The notes beneath the pieces were generated by a model. It saw only the letters and a list, made by a program, of their open reading frames with translations. It was not told the DNA's origin and made no database searches. Both the position numbers and the translations under genes were made by a program. 64,000 nucleotides of DNA from Salinibacterium sp. dk2585 (GTDB lineage Bacteria; Actinomycetota; Actinomycetes; Actinomycetales; Microbacteriaceae), in NCBI RefSeq assembly GCF_008001035.1, contig NZ_CP042856.1, forward strand, positions 1,984,001-2,048,000, in the 5' to 3' direction. This document shows, piece by piece, positions 40,123 through 48,055 of this stretch; the stretch's first letter is position 1, and the number at the start of each line of letters is the position of its first letter.

Positions 40123-40863
40123 ATGGCCAAGCAATCCATCTTCGGTCGCATCGCGCAGCTGGCGAAGGCCAACATCAACGCGCTTCTCGACGCGGCGGAG
40201 GACCCCGCGAAGATGCTCGACCAGATGGTCCGCGACTACAAGAACAGCATCGAGGAGGCTCGCGCCGCGACCGCCGACACCATCGGGAACCTGCGCATGC
40301 TCGAGCAGGACCACGCCGAGGACGTCGCGAACGCCGAGGACTGGGGCCGCAAGGCCATCGCGGCCAGCCGCAAGGGCGACGAGCTGCGTGCTGCGGGCAA
40401 CACCGTGGACGCGGACAAGTTCGACAACCTCGCAAAGGTGGCCCTCGGCCGGCAGATGTCCGCCGAGAAGGAGGCACGCGACGCGGAGCCCATCATCGCG
40501 AGCCAGACCGCCGTCGTCTCGCAGCTCAAGACGGGCATCGAGGCGATGGAGGGCAAGCTGCGCGAGCTCTCCTCCAAGCGCGACCAGCTGATCGCCCGCT
40601 CGAAGACGGCAGAGGCGCAGTCTCAGGTCATGGATGCCATGAAGAGCATCGACCTGCTCGATCCCACGAGCGAGATCAGCCGCTTCGAGGAGAAGGTGCG
40701 TCGCGAGGAGGCACGCGTGCTCGGCCAGCAAGAACTCGCATCCTCAAGCCTCGACGCGCAGTTCGAGCAGCTTGAGATGACGGATGAGGCGATCGAGCTC
40801 GAGGCCCGCCTGGCCGCGCTCAAATCGGGCGGCACCCCGAAGGCAGTGACCTCGGGAGAGTGA
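40123..40863 (+). CDS. pspA: Phage shock protein A / IM30 family
   Basis: A 246-residue coiled-coil protein of the ESCRT-III-like PspA/Vipp1 family. The N-terminal amphipathic segment (SIFGRIAQLAKANINALLD) binds membranes, and DPAKMLDQMVRDYKNSIEEA is the family core. It protects the inner membrane against stress and assembles into rods or rings. The TPM-domain gene directly upstream is a recurring partner in actinobacteria. AAAGGA is eight bases upstream of the ATG. A strong hairpin follows. Confidence 0.95.
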   Translation: MAKQSIFGRIAQLAKANINALLDAAEDPAKMLDQMVRDYKNSIEEARAATADTIGNLRMLEQDHAEDVANAEDWGRKAIAASRKGDELRAAGNTVDADKFDNLAKVALGRQMSAEKEARDAEPIIASQTAVVSQLKTGIEAMEGKLRELSSKRDQLIARSKTAEAQSQVMDAMKSIDLLDPTSEISRFEEKVRREEARVLGQQELASSSLDAQFEQLEMTDEAIELEARLAALKSGGTPKAVTSGE

Positions 40864-40871
40864 GCATGTCG

Positions 40872-40920
40872 GGAGGCTGCCACGGCGTGAAAGACTGACG
40901 CCGTGGCAGCCTCCTTCTTC
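40872..40920 (+). terminator. 17-bp perfect hairpin overlapping the next start codon
   Basis: GGAGGCTGCCACGGCGT at 40872-40888 is perfectly complementary to 40898-40914, with a 9-nt loop, followed by TTCTTC. It lies just after pspA and can act as its terminator. The right arm contains the GTG start (40903) of the next gene, so a read-through transcript would hide that start in the stem. Confidence 0.75.
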
Positions 40921-41715
40921 GTCGTCCCGCAGTGGCAGGGCTCCCCATCGACCCGCGCGATGCGGCTCGCCGACGGGGCCCACGCGATCAGTCATGACCT
41001 TCCCAGCTCCTCGACGACGGTCGTGGACGTGCCCGCGGGCGCCGGCGATGCCCTCGGCACCCGCGTGCACCGCGCCTCCTCGGTCATCGCGGTGCGCAAC
41101 AGCCTCGCGACGGCGCTCTCGACGGCGAGTGCACCGGCCATCACGATTGGTGGCGACTGCGGCGTCGCGCTGGCGGCGGTGCCACATGCGCTGCGAGCGG
41201 ATGTCGCGGTGCTGTGGTTCGACGCCCACCCAGACCTCAATACCCCTGAGTCGTCGCCGTCGGGTGCCTTCACAGGCATGGTGCTGCGCACGCTGCTCGG
41301 CGAGGGCGAGCCCATGCTCGTGCCGGCACATCCGCTCTCACCGTCGCAGCTGGTGCTGGTGGGCGCCCGCGACATCGACGAGAGCGAGGCGCAGTACATC
41401 GAGGCGGCGGGCATCCCCGTGCTGGGGAGCGAGAGCACAAGCGACGAGGTCGTCGAGGCGGTGGCCGCGACAGGAGCGAGGTCGGTCTACGTGCACATCG
41501 ACCTGGATGTGCTCGACCCCGCGGCCGTGCGCGGACTGGGCAACCCGGTGCCCTTCGGGATGCAGGTCGAGCAGGTCACGTCGGCGATCCGAGCCGTCCT
41601 CTCCCGCTTCCCCTTGGCAGGGGCGGGCATCAGCGGCTTCATGCCGTCGTCTCCCGCCGATGCCGGGGATGATCTCGGCACGATCCTTCGGATGATCGGC
41701 GCGTTGACCCGCTGA
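40903..41715 (+). CDS. Arginase/agmatinase-family protein with altered metal site
   Basis: A 270-residue ureohydrolase-fold protein. The motif FDAHPDLN supplies three metal ligands and VHIDLDVLDPA supplies two. The usual GGDHS histidine is replaced by cysteine (ITIGGDCGVAL), and the last conserved region reads SGFMPSSPAD where arginases have an acidic residue. The true substrate is therefore unknown. Its GTG lies in a hairpin arm; AAGACT ends exactly 6 nt before it, so a leaderless mRNA that excludes the left arm is plausible. No better start exists because similarity begins at FFVVPQWQGS. Confidence 0.85.
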   Translation: MAASFFVVPQWQGSPSTRAMRLADGAHAISHDLPSSSTTVVDVPAGAGDALGTRVHRASSVIAVRNSLATALSTASAPAITIGGDCGVALAAVPHALRADVAVLWFDAHPDLNTPESSPSGAFTGMVLRTLLGEGEPMLVPAHPLSPSQLVLVGARDIDESEAQYIEAAGIPVLGSESTSDEVVEAVAATGARSVYVHIDLDVLDPAAVRGLGNPVPFGMQVEQVTSAIRAVLSRFPLAGAGISGFMPSSPADAGDDLGTILRMIGALTR

Positions 41716-41724
41716 AGTGCTGCC

Positions 41725-42966
41725 CTAGGCGGCGCCTGGCCCGGCGAGGGCAGCGTAGAGCGCCAGGAGCGCGGTCGCGTTGGTGCCCCACGTGAATCCG
41801 AGCGCGTGCTCACGGGCGCGCCGCGAGAGCCGCTCGCGGGCAGCCTGGTCGTCGAGGAGTGACCCGACGGCGGCGGCCCAGTCTTCGGGGTCACGAGAGT
41901 CGAGCAGCACGCCCGACTCCCCCTCTGCGATCGACTCCATGAGGCCCGTGCTGCGGTAGCCGACGACGGGCGTTCCGCTTGCCGCCGATTCGAGTGCGAC
42001 GAGCCCGAAGGTCTCCGAATGCGAGGGCACGAGCGTGACGGTCGCGACAGCGAGGAGGTCAGCGAGCGGCTGGCGTTCGAGTGCGCCCACGAAACGCACG
42101 TCGTCCTCGACCCCGAGACGGGTCGCGAGGGAGCGCAGGGATTCGAGGTACGGCTCATCGCCGGGAGTAGACTCCCCTGCGATGACGAGCACGGGCGTCC
42201 ACCCGCGCCTGCGACGGAGGGCTGCCAGCGTGCGAACGGCGAGCTCCTGGTCCTTGAGCGGCTGCACCCGGCCGACGACCGCGAGCACGGGTCGGCCCTC
42301 CTCGATCGAGTACTCCCGCCGCACCTTCCCGGCAGCGGCACGGTCGGGCGTGAACAGCGACACGTCGACCCCGGGCGGGATGACCCAGACACGCTCGGCC
42401 GGTGCGTGCAGCTCATCGATGAGGCATCCGACCTCGGCGACGGAACCCGCCACGACGGCGCTCGCCTGGCTCGCAAGGTATCCCTCTGAGCGCAGCCGCA
42501 GTTCTGGTTCCGGGTCTTGGCCTGTCGCGAGGTGCCGGTTCTTCATCGCAGCGAGCGTGTGAAAGCTCTGCACGAAGGGAACGCCAAGTTCGAGCGAGAC
42601 CGGCAGGGTCGCGATGCCGCTGAGCCAGTAGTGGGCGTGGATGACGTCGTAACGAGGGGCGATACGGCCCGCGAGGCGCGCGACCGATTCGCCGAACTCG
42701 TCCGTCAGCGCGCGGAGTCGAGACTTGTCGACGGGTGCCGGCGGCCCGGCAGGCAGGGCGTGGATGCTCACTCCCGGTTCCAGGAGGGTGACGGAGGGTG
42801 GACCGGATGCGCGGGTCAGCAGTTCAACCTCGACGCCGCGTTTCGCGAGCTCGTGGGCGGTCGCGAGCAGCGAGACGTTGAGCCCGCCCGAGTCACCCGT
42901 GCCCGCCTGCTGAGCGGGCGGCGTGTGCATCGCGACGAGTGCGACCCTCCCCACCGTGCCCGTCAT
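41725..42966 (-). CDS. GT4 family glycosyltransferase, MshA-like
   Basis: A 413-residue glycosyltransferase of the GT-B fold. PAQQAGTGDSGGLNVSLLAT, HAHYWLSGIATLPV, the HTLAAMKN segment and VVGRVQPLKDQELAV closely follow the pattern of MshA, which joins GlcNAc to inositol-3-phosphate in mycothiol synthesis. The nucleotide-sugar site is SETFGLVALESAASGTPVV. No other mycothiol gene is in the window, so assignment as MshA is probable but open; a sucrose-synthase-like role is the alternative. A TACAGT hexamer ends 6 nt before the ATG. Confidence 0.8.
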   Translation of the reverse strand: MTGTVGRVALVAMHTPPAQQAGTGDSGGLNVSLLATAHELAKRGVEVELLTRASGPPSVTLLEPGVSIHALPAGPPAPVDKSRLRALTDEFGESVARLAGRIAPRYDVIHAHYWLSGIATLPVSLELGVPFVQSFHTLAAMKNRHLATGQDPEPELRLRSEGYLASQASAVVAGSVAEVGCLIDELHAPAERVWVIPPGVDVSLFTPDRAAAGKVRREYSIEEGRPVLAVVGRVQPLKDQELAVRTLAALRRRRGWTPVLVIAGESTPGDEPYLESLRSLATRLGVEDDVRFVGALERQPLADLLAVATVTLVPSHSETFGLVALESAASGTPVVGYRSTGLMESIAEGESGVLLDSRDPEDWAAAVGSLLDDQAARERLSRRAREHALGFTWGTNATALLALYAALAGPGAA

Positions 42967-42972
42967 GTTCTC

Positions 42973-42978
42973 ACTGTA
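42973..42978 (-). promoter_or_regulatory. -10 element of the GT4 gene (leaderless start)
   Basis: TACAGT on the minus strand (in GGATACAGTG) ends 6 nt before the ATG at 42966. Confidence 0.55.
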
Positions 42979-43004
42979 TCCGGCGAGACATCCGACGCCC
43001 CTGC

Positions 43005-43010
43005 TACAAA
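43005..43010 (+). promoter_or_regulatory. -10 element of the 43017 gene (leaderless start)
   Basis: TACAAA ends 6 nt before the ATG at 43017; the next base is T. This forms a divergent leaderless pair with the GT4 gene. Confidence 0.4.
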
Positions 43011-43016
43011 TGGCTC

Positions 43017-43451
43017 ATGACACGCGGCACGCCGGGCACCCGCCTTGAGCGGGCGTGCCGCCGGGTCGTCGGCTTCGGACGCAGGATCCCGCCCCTGCGG
43101 CGAGCAGCCCTGAGCCCGCTCGTCGCGCGACCCGGCTACTGGCTCGCGACGGCGGCCGGCCTGCTCTGGGGTGCCGTGCTGTCGCGTGGCCGCATCCGCA
43201 GGCGGGGCGGCGTCATCGTCGCGAGCGGATGCCCGCGGTGGGCGTTCGGACGCGGCGGCACGACGATCGGGGCCGTGTACCTCACCCATGACCAGCTGGG
43301 TGCGGGCGTGCTCGCGCATGAGGCGGTCCACAGGGCACAGTGGCGGCGCTACGGCCTCGCCTTCATCCCGCTGTACTTCGCGGCGGGACTCAACGCGCGC
43401 GGCAACCGCTTCGAGATCGAGGCCGGACTGCAGCAGGGCGGCTATCGCTAG
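43017..43451 (+). CDS. Small membrane protein with HExxH motif
   Basis: A 144-residue protein. A basic N-terminus and a membrane segment (about residues 42-58, YWLATAAGLLWGAVLSRG) are followed by a soluble part with GVLAHEAVHRAQWRRYG. HEAVH is an HExxH zinc motif, and a possible third ligand glutamate lies in GNRFEIEAG about 30 residues later, as in gluzincin metallopeptidases. I recognise no named family. It diverges from the GT4 gene with 50 bp between starts. Confidence 0.7.
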   Translation: MTRGTPGTRLERACRRVVGFGRRIPPLRRAALSPLVARPGYWLATAAGLLWGAVLSRGRIRRRGGVIVASGCPRWAFGRGGTTIGAVYLTHDQLGAGVLAHEAVHRAQWRRYGLAFIPLYFAAGLNARGNRFEIEAGLQQGGYR

Positions 43452-43550
43452 GGGCGTCACGCTCTCATAACGGTGCCCTGTTCGCGGGCGAGCCCCGCCA
43501 CCCTGCAGTATTCTCGGCTTTGCCCGCTGCTGCGGGCTGACTGGAGGATC

Positions 43551-44132
43551 ATGAAGCTTCGTGTCGCCCTCGCTGGGGTCTCCCTGCTGGCATTGGCTCT
43601 CGCGGGCTGCGCCGACGCGGGGAGCGAACCAGAGCCCGTCGATACCACGAAGTCCCCCAGTGCGGCACCGCGGCCGTCCGCGTCCCCCACGCCACCGACC
43701 GAGCCGGCCGGGCCTGAGCCGCTCTCGTGCAACACGATCATCACGCAGCAAACACTCGACGGCTTCGAGGCCGCGGGGTACGTGCACGAGGTGGACTTCG
43801 AGTCGCAGTTGCGGTCGGAGAGTCGCATCGAGGCGCTCTTCTTCGACTACGGCGGGCTCGCGTGCTTCTGGTACCTGCCAAACAGCGACGGATGGTTCAC
43901 GGCCGCGTACTCCGAGATCACCGAGACGCAGGCGACCGAGGCCCAGGCACTTCTGGCGGCGGAGGGCTACGTGCGCGCGGAATCCGGCACCGACGTGACC
44001 TACACGGTCGATCCGGAGGCGAACCTTCTCGGCCACCAAGACACGTACCTCTTCGAACCGGGCGCCTGGTACCACTCGAACCACGCGGAGGGCGTCTCGG
44101 AGATCCGCACGGTCATCGGCACCCGCCGTTAG
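43551..44132 (+). CDS. Secreted lipoprotein of unknown function
   Basis: A 193-residue protein starting at ATG with GGAGG 5 nt upstream. Signal peptide, lipobox LAGC, a Pro/Ser/Thr linker (about residues 30-55) and a globular domain beginning LSCNTIITQQTLDGFEAAGY, with a second cysteine in GGLACFWYLP. The domain start and cysteine pattern resemble those of the lipoprotein at 23258. The function is unknown. It converges on the amidase gene. Confidence 0.8.
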   Translation: MKLRVALAGVSLLALALAGCADAGSEPEPVDTTKSPSAAPRPSASPTPPTEPAGPEPLSCNTIITQQTLDGFEAAGYVHEVDFESQLRSESRIEALFFDYGGLACFWYLPNSDGWFTAAYSEITETQATEAQALLAAEGYVRAESGTDVTYTVDPEANLLGHQDTYLFEPGAWYHSNHAEGVSEIRTVIGTRR

Positions 44133-44148
44133 CTGGGGGTCCCCGCGC

Positions 44149-45564
44149 TCACCACTGCGCGGGGTGGCGTTTCTGCCACTGCAGCCGACGCTCCAGCTGG
44201 GCGCCGATCGCAAGAAGGGTGTCCTCGCCGCCGGGCCGGCCGATCAACTGGATGCCCATGGGAAGCCCGTCGTCTGTCTCATGCACGGGAAGCGTGATGG
44301 CCGGCAGGCCGCACACGTTCACGAAGGAGGTGAACGGCGTGTACTGCACCTGTTGCTCGAAGTTGTGCTCGCCGTCTTCGCTGTCGTACCAGCCAACGGG
44401 CCGGGGCGTCATGGCGAGGCTTGGGGTCACGACGGCATCGACGTGGGCGAACTGCGCGATGACAGACCTCTCGAATGCCGTGAGCCACGCGAGCGCCTCC
44501 GCCAGCTGGCGTGCGCTGATCTCCCGTCCGCGACGCACGAGCCACTGGGTGAGCGGTTCGAGCAGTTGCATTGCCTCGCCCTCGGCCGGGATCGAGGCGG
44601 CGCCGACCTGCCAGATGGTGCGGAAGTGCTGCGCGTAGTCAGGCGAGGGCTCAAGCGCGATGTCCTGCAGGCCGTGCCCGATGGCGGCGAGTTCTGCGAC
44701 ACCGCGGTCAAGGGCGGCCTGTGCCTCTGGCGAGACGCGGATGTCGTAGGCGTCGTCCCAGGGGCTCGTCGTCATGACGCCGAGCTCGAAGCGTCCCTCT
44801 CCTCGTACGGCGCTCCCGAGCAGCGCGCCCTCCTGTGAACGCGGCGCCCGAAGCGTGAATGGAAAACCGTCCTCGCCGATCATGGCGTCGAGCAGCATCG
44901 CGGCATCCGCGACCGTGCGGGCGATGGGGCCGGCGACGCCGAGCCCGGCGAGCGAGCCGATGCCCGACCCGGCGGGCACGAGCCCGCGCGAGGGCTTGAG
45001 CCCCACGAGCCCGGTCGCCGCCGCGGGGATCCGCACGGAGCCGCCGCCGTCGGAGCCGGGCGCGAAGGGAAGCAGGCCGGCGGCGACCGCGACCGCCGCT
45101 CCCCCGCTGGAGCCGCCTGCGCCGAGTTCGGTGTTCCACGGTGTGCGTGCGGGCGGCGCGACGAGGGATTCCGTGTAGGCCGGGAGCCCGAACTCCGGGG
45201 TGTTCGTCTTGCCGAGGCTGATCGCTCCCGCGGCGTCGAGCACCCGCGGCAGCTCGTCGCTCTCATCGGGGACGAAGTCCGCCATGAGCCGAGACCCGAA
45301 CTTGGCGGGGACGCCGGCCCTGCGATTCAGGTCCTTGTCCGCGAAGGGAAGCCCCCAAAGAGCGGCGCTCCGCGGATGCTCCTGCTCGAGCGAGGCCGCT
45401 CGCTCCCGCGCCGCCTCGGGCGTGACGGTGACGAATGCCCCGAGTTGCCCGTCGAGGCGCTCGATGCGGTCGAGGTAGTGGGAGACGAGTTCGAGGGCCG
45501 TGATCTCGCCCCGATGGAGCCAGTCCCACTGCTCCTGAGCGGTGAGGTGGTGGAGTTCGAACAT
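44149..45564 (-). CDS. Amidase signature family enzyme
   Basis: A 471-residue hydrolase with the Ser-cisSer-Lys triad: catalytic lysine in PFADKDLNRRAG, the glycine/serine loop GAGGSSGGAAVAVAAG, and the nucleophile serine in GSDGGGSVRIPAAA. Members hydrolyse amides such as aryl or aliphatic amides; it is not accompanied by gatB/gatC, so a GatA role is unlikely. A TAGGCT hexamer ends 6 nt before the ATG. Its promoter is back to back with that of the GntR operon. Confidence 0.92.
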   Translation of the reverse strand: MFELHHLTAQEQWDWLHRGEITALELVSHYLDRIERLDGQLGAFVTVTPEAARERAASLEQEHPRSAALWGLPFADKDLNRRAGVPAKFGSRLMADFVPDESDELPRVLDAAGAISLGKTNTPEFGLPAYTESLVAPPARTPWNTELGAGGSSGGAAVAVAAGLLPFAPGSDGGGSVRIPAAATGLVGLKPSRGLVPAGSGIGSLAGLGVAGPIARTVADAAMLLDAMIGEDGFPFTLRAPRSQEGALLGSAVRGEGRFELGVMTTSPWDDAYDIRVSPEAQAALDRGVAELAAIGHGLQDIALEPSPDYAQHFRTIWQVGAASIPAEGEAMQLLEPLTQWLVRRGREISARQLAEALAWLTAFERSVIAQFAHVDAVVTPSLAMTPRPVGWYDSEDGEHNFEQQVQYTPFTSFVNVCGLPAITLPVHETDDGLPMGIQLIGRPGGEDTLLAIGAQLERRLQWQKRHPAQW

Positions 45565-45570
45565 AGCTGA

Positions 45571-45576
45571 AGCCTA
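45571..45576 (-). promoter_or_regulatory. -10 element of the amidase gene (leaderless start)
   Basis: TAGGCT on the minus strand ends 6 nt before the ATG at 45564. Confidence 0.5.
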
Positions 45577-45580
45577 GGGC

Positions 45581-45610
45581 TTGACAAGACCCCAGGTTAG
45601 ATGGTTCATT
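45581..45610 (+). promoter_or_regulatory. Promoter of the GntR-ABC operon
   Basis: A perfect -35 TTGACA at 45581-45586 is followed at 17-18 nt by GTTCAT/TTCATT, a weak -10 that overlaps the operator palindrome. The weak -10 fits a promoter held down by the autoregulator. Confidence 0.5.
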
Positions 45611-45624
45611 AGTCGAGTAACCAA
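45605..45624 (+). promoter_or_regulatory. Palindromic operator candidate for the YtrA-type regulator
   Basis: TTCATTAGTCGAGTAACCAA is an imperfect palindrome centred on TCGA (pattern TTnnTTAnTCGAnTAAnnAA). It overlaps the -10 region and lies 20 bp before the gntR start. YtrA-family regulators bind palindromes of this kind in their own promoters. Confidence 0.55.
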
Positions 45625-45643
45625 CCGACGAAGCGGAGGAGCC

Positions 45644-46012
45644 ATGGAAGAAGGACGACCGATCTTCGTGCAACTCGCCGAACAGATCGAGAACGACATC
45701 CTGAGCGGCGCACTGCCCGAAGAGAGCCAGGTGCCTTCTACCAACGAGTTCGCCGCGTTCCACCGGATCAACCCCGCCACCGCCGGCAAAGGGGTCAACC
45801 TGCTCGTCGACGCCGGCATCCTCTACAAGAAGCGAGGCATCGGAATGTTTGTCGCCACCGGATCCCGCGACCGCATCGTGCGCCAGCGTCGAGAGCGCTT
45901 CGAGGTCGACTATGTGCAGCCGCTTCTTCTCGAAGCGACCAAGCTCGGCCTCACGCACGACGACGTCGCCGCACTCATCAAGACAACCACCATGGAAGGG
46001 AGCACGTCATGA
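45644..46012 (+). CDS. GntR-family regulator, YtrA subfamily
   Basis: A 122-residue regulator starting MEEGRPIFVQLAEQIENDIL with CGGAGGAG upstream. The winged helix includes QVPSTNEFAAFHRINPATAG; the short C-terminal two-helix dimerisation region is typical of the YtrA subfamily. Such regulators repress an adjacent ABC transporter and respond to cell-wall antibiotics or ramoplanin-type signals. Here the stop overlaps the ABC ATPase start by ATGA, and a palindrome lies in the promoter. Confidence 0.92.
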   Translation: MEEGRPIFVQLAEQIENDILSGALPEESQVPSTNEFAAFHRINPATAGKGVNLLVDAGILYKKRGIGMFVATGSRDRIVRQRRERFEVDYVQPLLLEATKLGLTHDDVAALIKTTTMEGSTS

Positions 46013-46899
46013 ACCCCGTCGTACAGGTCTCGGGCCTGAGCAAGCATTTCGGCAGCGTCCGCGCTGTCGACGATGTGAGCTTCAGCCTCGAGCAGAACAA
46101 GATCACCGGCCTGCTCGGCCGCAACGGTGCAGGCAAGAGCACGCTCATGAATCTGCTCACAGGGCAGGAGTTCGCTACTCGCGGCGAGATCAAGGTCTTC
46201 GGCGCCTCACCCGTCGAGAACGCGAGCGTGCTGCGGAACATCTGCTTCATCAAGGAGAGCCAGCGCTACCCGGAGGACTTCTACGTCAAGCACGTCTTCA
46301 AGAGCGCCCCCTGGTTCTTCGAGAACTGGGACCCGGAGTTCGCCGAGCAGCTCGTGGACGAGTTCCGCCTGCCGACCGACCGGCGCATCAAGAAGCTCTC
46401 CCGCGGGCAGCTCTCCGCGGTCGGCATCATCGTCGGGCTCGCCTCGCGCGCTCCCCTCACGTTCTTCGATGAGCCGTACCTGGGCCTCGACGCCGTCGCG
46501 CGACAGGTCTTCTACGACCGCCTCCTCGAGGACTACTCCGAGCATCCGCGCACCGTCGTGCTGTCGACGCACCTCATCGACGAGGTCAGCATGCTGCTGG
46601 AGCACGTGCTGCTCATCGACGACGGCCACATCGTCATCGACGAAGACGCCGAAACCCTCCGCAACACGGCAACAACCGTGGTCGGCACGCGCAGCGCCGT
46701 CGATGCATTCGTCGCGGGTCGCGAGATCCTGCACCGCGACGGCGTCGGCGGCCTCGCATCCGTCACGATCGGCGGCCTCGACAACAGCGAGCGGGCCGCC
46801 GCAAACGCCGCAGGGCTTGAGCTCACGCCCGTCTCCCTGCAGCAGCTCATCATCCGCAAGACGGGCACCACGACACGAGAGTTCGAGCAGAGCGCATGA
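46009..46899 (+). CDS. ABC transporter ATP-binding protein (with YtrA regulator)
   Basis: A 296-residue ATPase. Walker A is GRNGAGKSTLMNLL, the signature loop reads LSRGQLSAVG, Walker B is PLTFFDEPYLGLD, and the switch histidine is in VVLSTHLIDEV. The C-terminal part is an extension typical of exporter ATPases. Translational coupling on both sides (ATGA) ties it to the regulator and to the permease. The likely job is export or resistance to envelope-active compounds; the substrate is unknown. Confidence 0.92.
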   Translation: MNPVVQVSGLSKHFGSVRAVDDVSFSLEQNKITGLLGRNGAGKSTLMNLLTGQEFATRGEIKVFGASPVENASVLRNICFIKESQRYPEDFYVKHVFKSAPWFFENWDPEFAEQLVDEFRLPTDRRIKKLSRGQLSAVGIIVGLASRAPLTFFDEPYLGLDAVARQVFYDRLLEDYSEHPRTVVLSTHLIDEVSMLLEHVLLIDDGHIVIDEDAETLRNTATTVVGTRSAVDAFVAGREILHRDGVGGLASVTIGGLDNSERAAANAAGLELTPVSLQQLIIRKTGTTTREFEQSA

Positions 46900-47669
46900 C
46901 CACGACAATCTCACTCCCCAAGCGCAGCAGCGGTGGCGACGAACTGCAGCGCATCGTCAACGTTGCGAAGCTGCACCTCACCGCCCGGTTCGCCCTGCTG
47001 GTGCTGCCGTGGCTGATCCTGGCGATGATCTTCGTCGCCAACCTCGCGATCTGGCTGCTCATCCGCACCGCCGCCGGCGACGAGGCGATGTCTGAGGCGG
47101 GCGACGGTATGCAGTTCTCAGGCGCCTCGACCTTCATCTTCGTCTACATGATGGTCGTGGCAGTGCAGGCGGTGAACGCGACCTTCCCGTTCGCCCTCGG
47201 CTTCGGCGTGACGCGGCGTGACTTCTACCTCGGGTCCAGTCTCGTGTTCGTCGCCCTGAGCGCGTACTTCGCGGCCGGGCTGACGTTCCTGAACTGGGTC
47301 GAGAGGTCAACCAACGGCTGGGGCCTGGGTGGGCGCATGTTCGACGTCGTGTACTTCTCGACCGAGAACCTGCTCACCCAGTTCCTGCAGTTCTTCCTCG
47401 TATTCCTGTTCTTCTTCTTCATCGGCGCCGCGACCGCTTCGGTGTACGTGCGGTGGAAGAGCTACGGGATGATCGTGTTCTTCATCGTGCTCAGCTTCGC
47501 CCTCATCGGCGCCGCCGCGGCCATCACGCTCACCGAGAGCTGGGGCGCGGTCGGCGAATGGTTCGTGTCGAACGGCCCATTCGGTGTGGCGCTCTGGCTG
47601 CTCGTGCCGACGGTGCTCTCCGCGCTGGCCGGCTTCCGGCTCCTGCGGAGGGCCACGCCAAGGAACTAA
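46896..47669 (+). CDS. ABC transporter permease (with YtrA regulator)
   Basis: A 257-residue membrane protein with six predicted helices; a conserved-looking exporter segment is FPFALGFGVTRRDFYLGSSL. The family is of the ABC-2 type. It is the last gene of the GntR-ATPase-permease operon, and its ATG overlaps the ATPase stop. It meets the minus-strand gene at 47674 with 4 bp between stops. Confidence 0.85.
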   Translation: MTTTISLPKRSSGGDELQRIVNVAKLHLTARFALLVLPWLILAMIFVANLAIWLLIRTAAGDEAMSEAGDGMQFSGASTFIFVYMMVVAVQAVNATFPFALGFGVTRRDFYLGSSLVFVALSAYFAAGLTFLNWVERSTNGWGLGGRMFDVVYFSTENLLTQFLQFFLVFLFFFFIGAATASVYVRWKSYGMIVFFIVLSFALIGAAAAITLTESWGAVGEWFVSNGPFGVALWLLVPTVLSALAGFRLLRRATPRN

Positions 47670-47673
47670 AGCG

Positions 47674-48042
47674 CTAGCCCTCCAGTTCGAGACGAAGCTG
47701 CCGCAGCATCCGATCGAACTCCCCCGGCGCCCGCTCGACGACGGCTCTCCCCGAGAACCGTCCGAGCGGGCGCTGGCCTCTGGAGACGTCGAGGATCACG
47801 TGCGTGACCTGCGAACCATCGTCATCAGCGACGACGCGGTACTCGCCGCGATACCAGCGACCGCCCTCGCTGACGACGAGGTGGGCGCGAGAGTCGGCGA
47901 GGAAGCGGCTGCGAGCGCGCTCGCCAGGGTCATTGCGCCGGGCGATCGCGTCGAAGACCTCGTGCGGGCGCGCGCGAAGATGACCGTGCAGCGTGAGAAG
48001 CACACGGTGCGGCTCAGGCCGCCGGCGGGATGCCTCGGTCAT
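47674..48042 (-). CDS. Small SRPBCC-like protein
   Basis: A 122-residue protein. The pattern LHGHLRARPHEVFDAIARRN, WYRGEYRVVADDDGSQVTHV and GEFDRMLRQLRLELEG fits a short START/SRPBCC ligand-binding fold, but similarity is only by pattern. No export signal is seen. It is 14 bp downstream of the GNAT gene on the same strand and may be its operon mate. Function unknown. Confidence 0.6.
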   Translation of the reverse strand: MTEASRRRPEPHRVLLTLHGHLRARPHEVFDAIARRNDPGERARSRFLADSRAHLVVSEGGRWYRGEYRVVADDDGSQVTHVILDVSRGQRPLGRFSGRAVVERAPGEFDRMLRQLRLELEG

Positions 48043-48055
48043 GGAGCGCTGTCGC

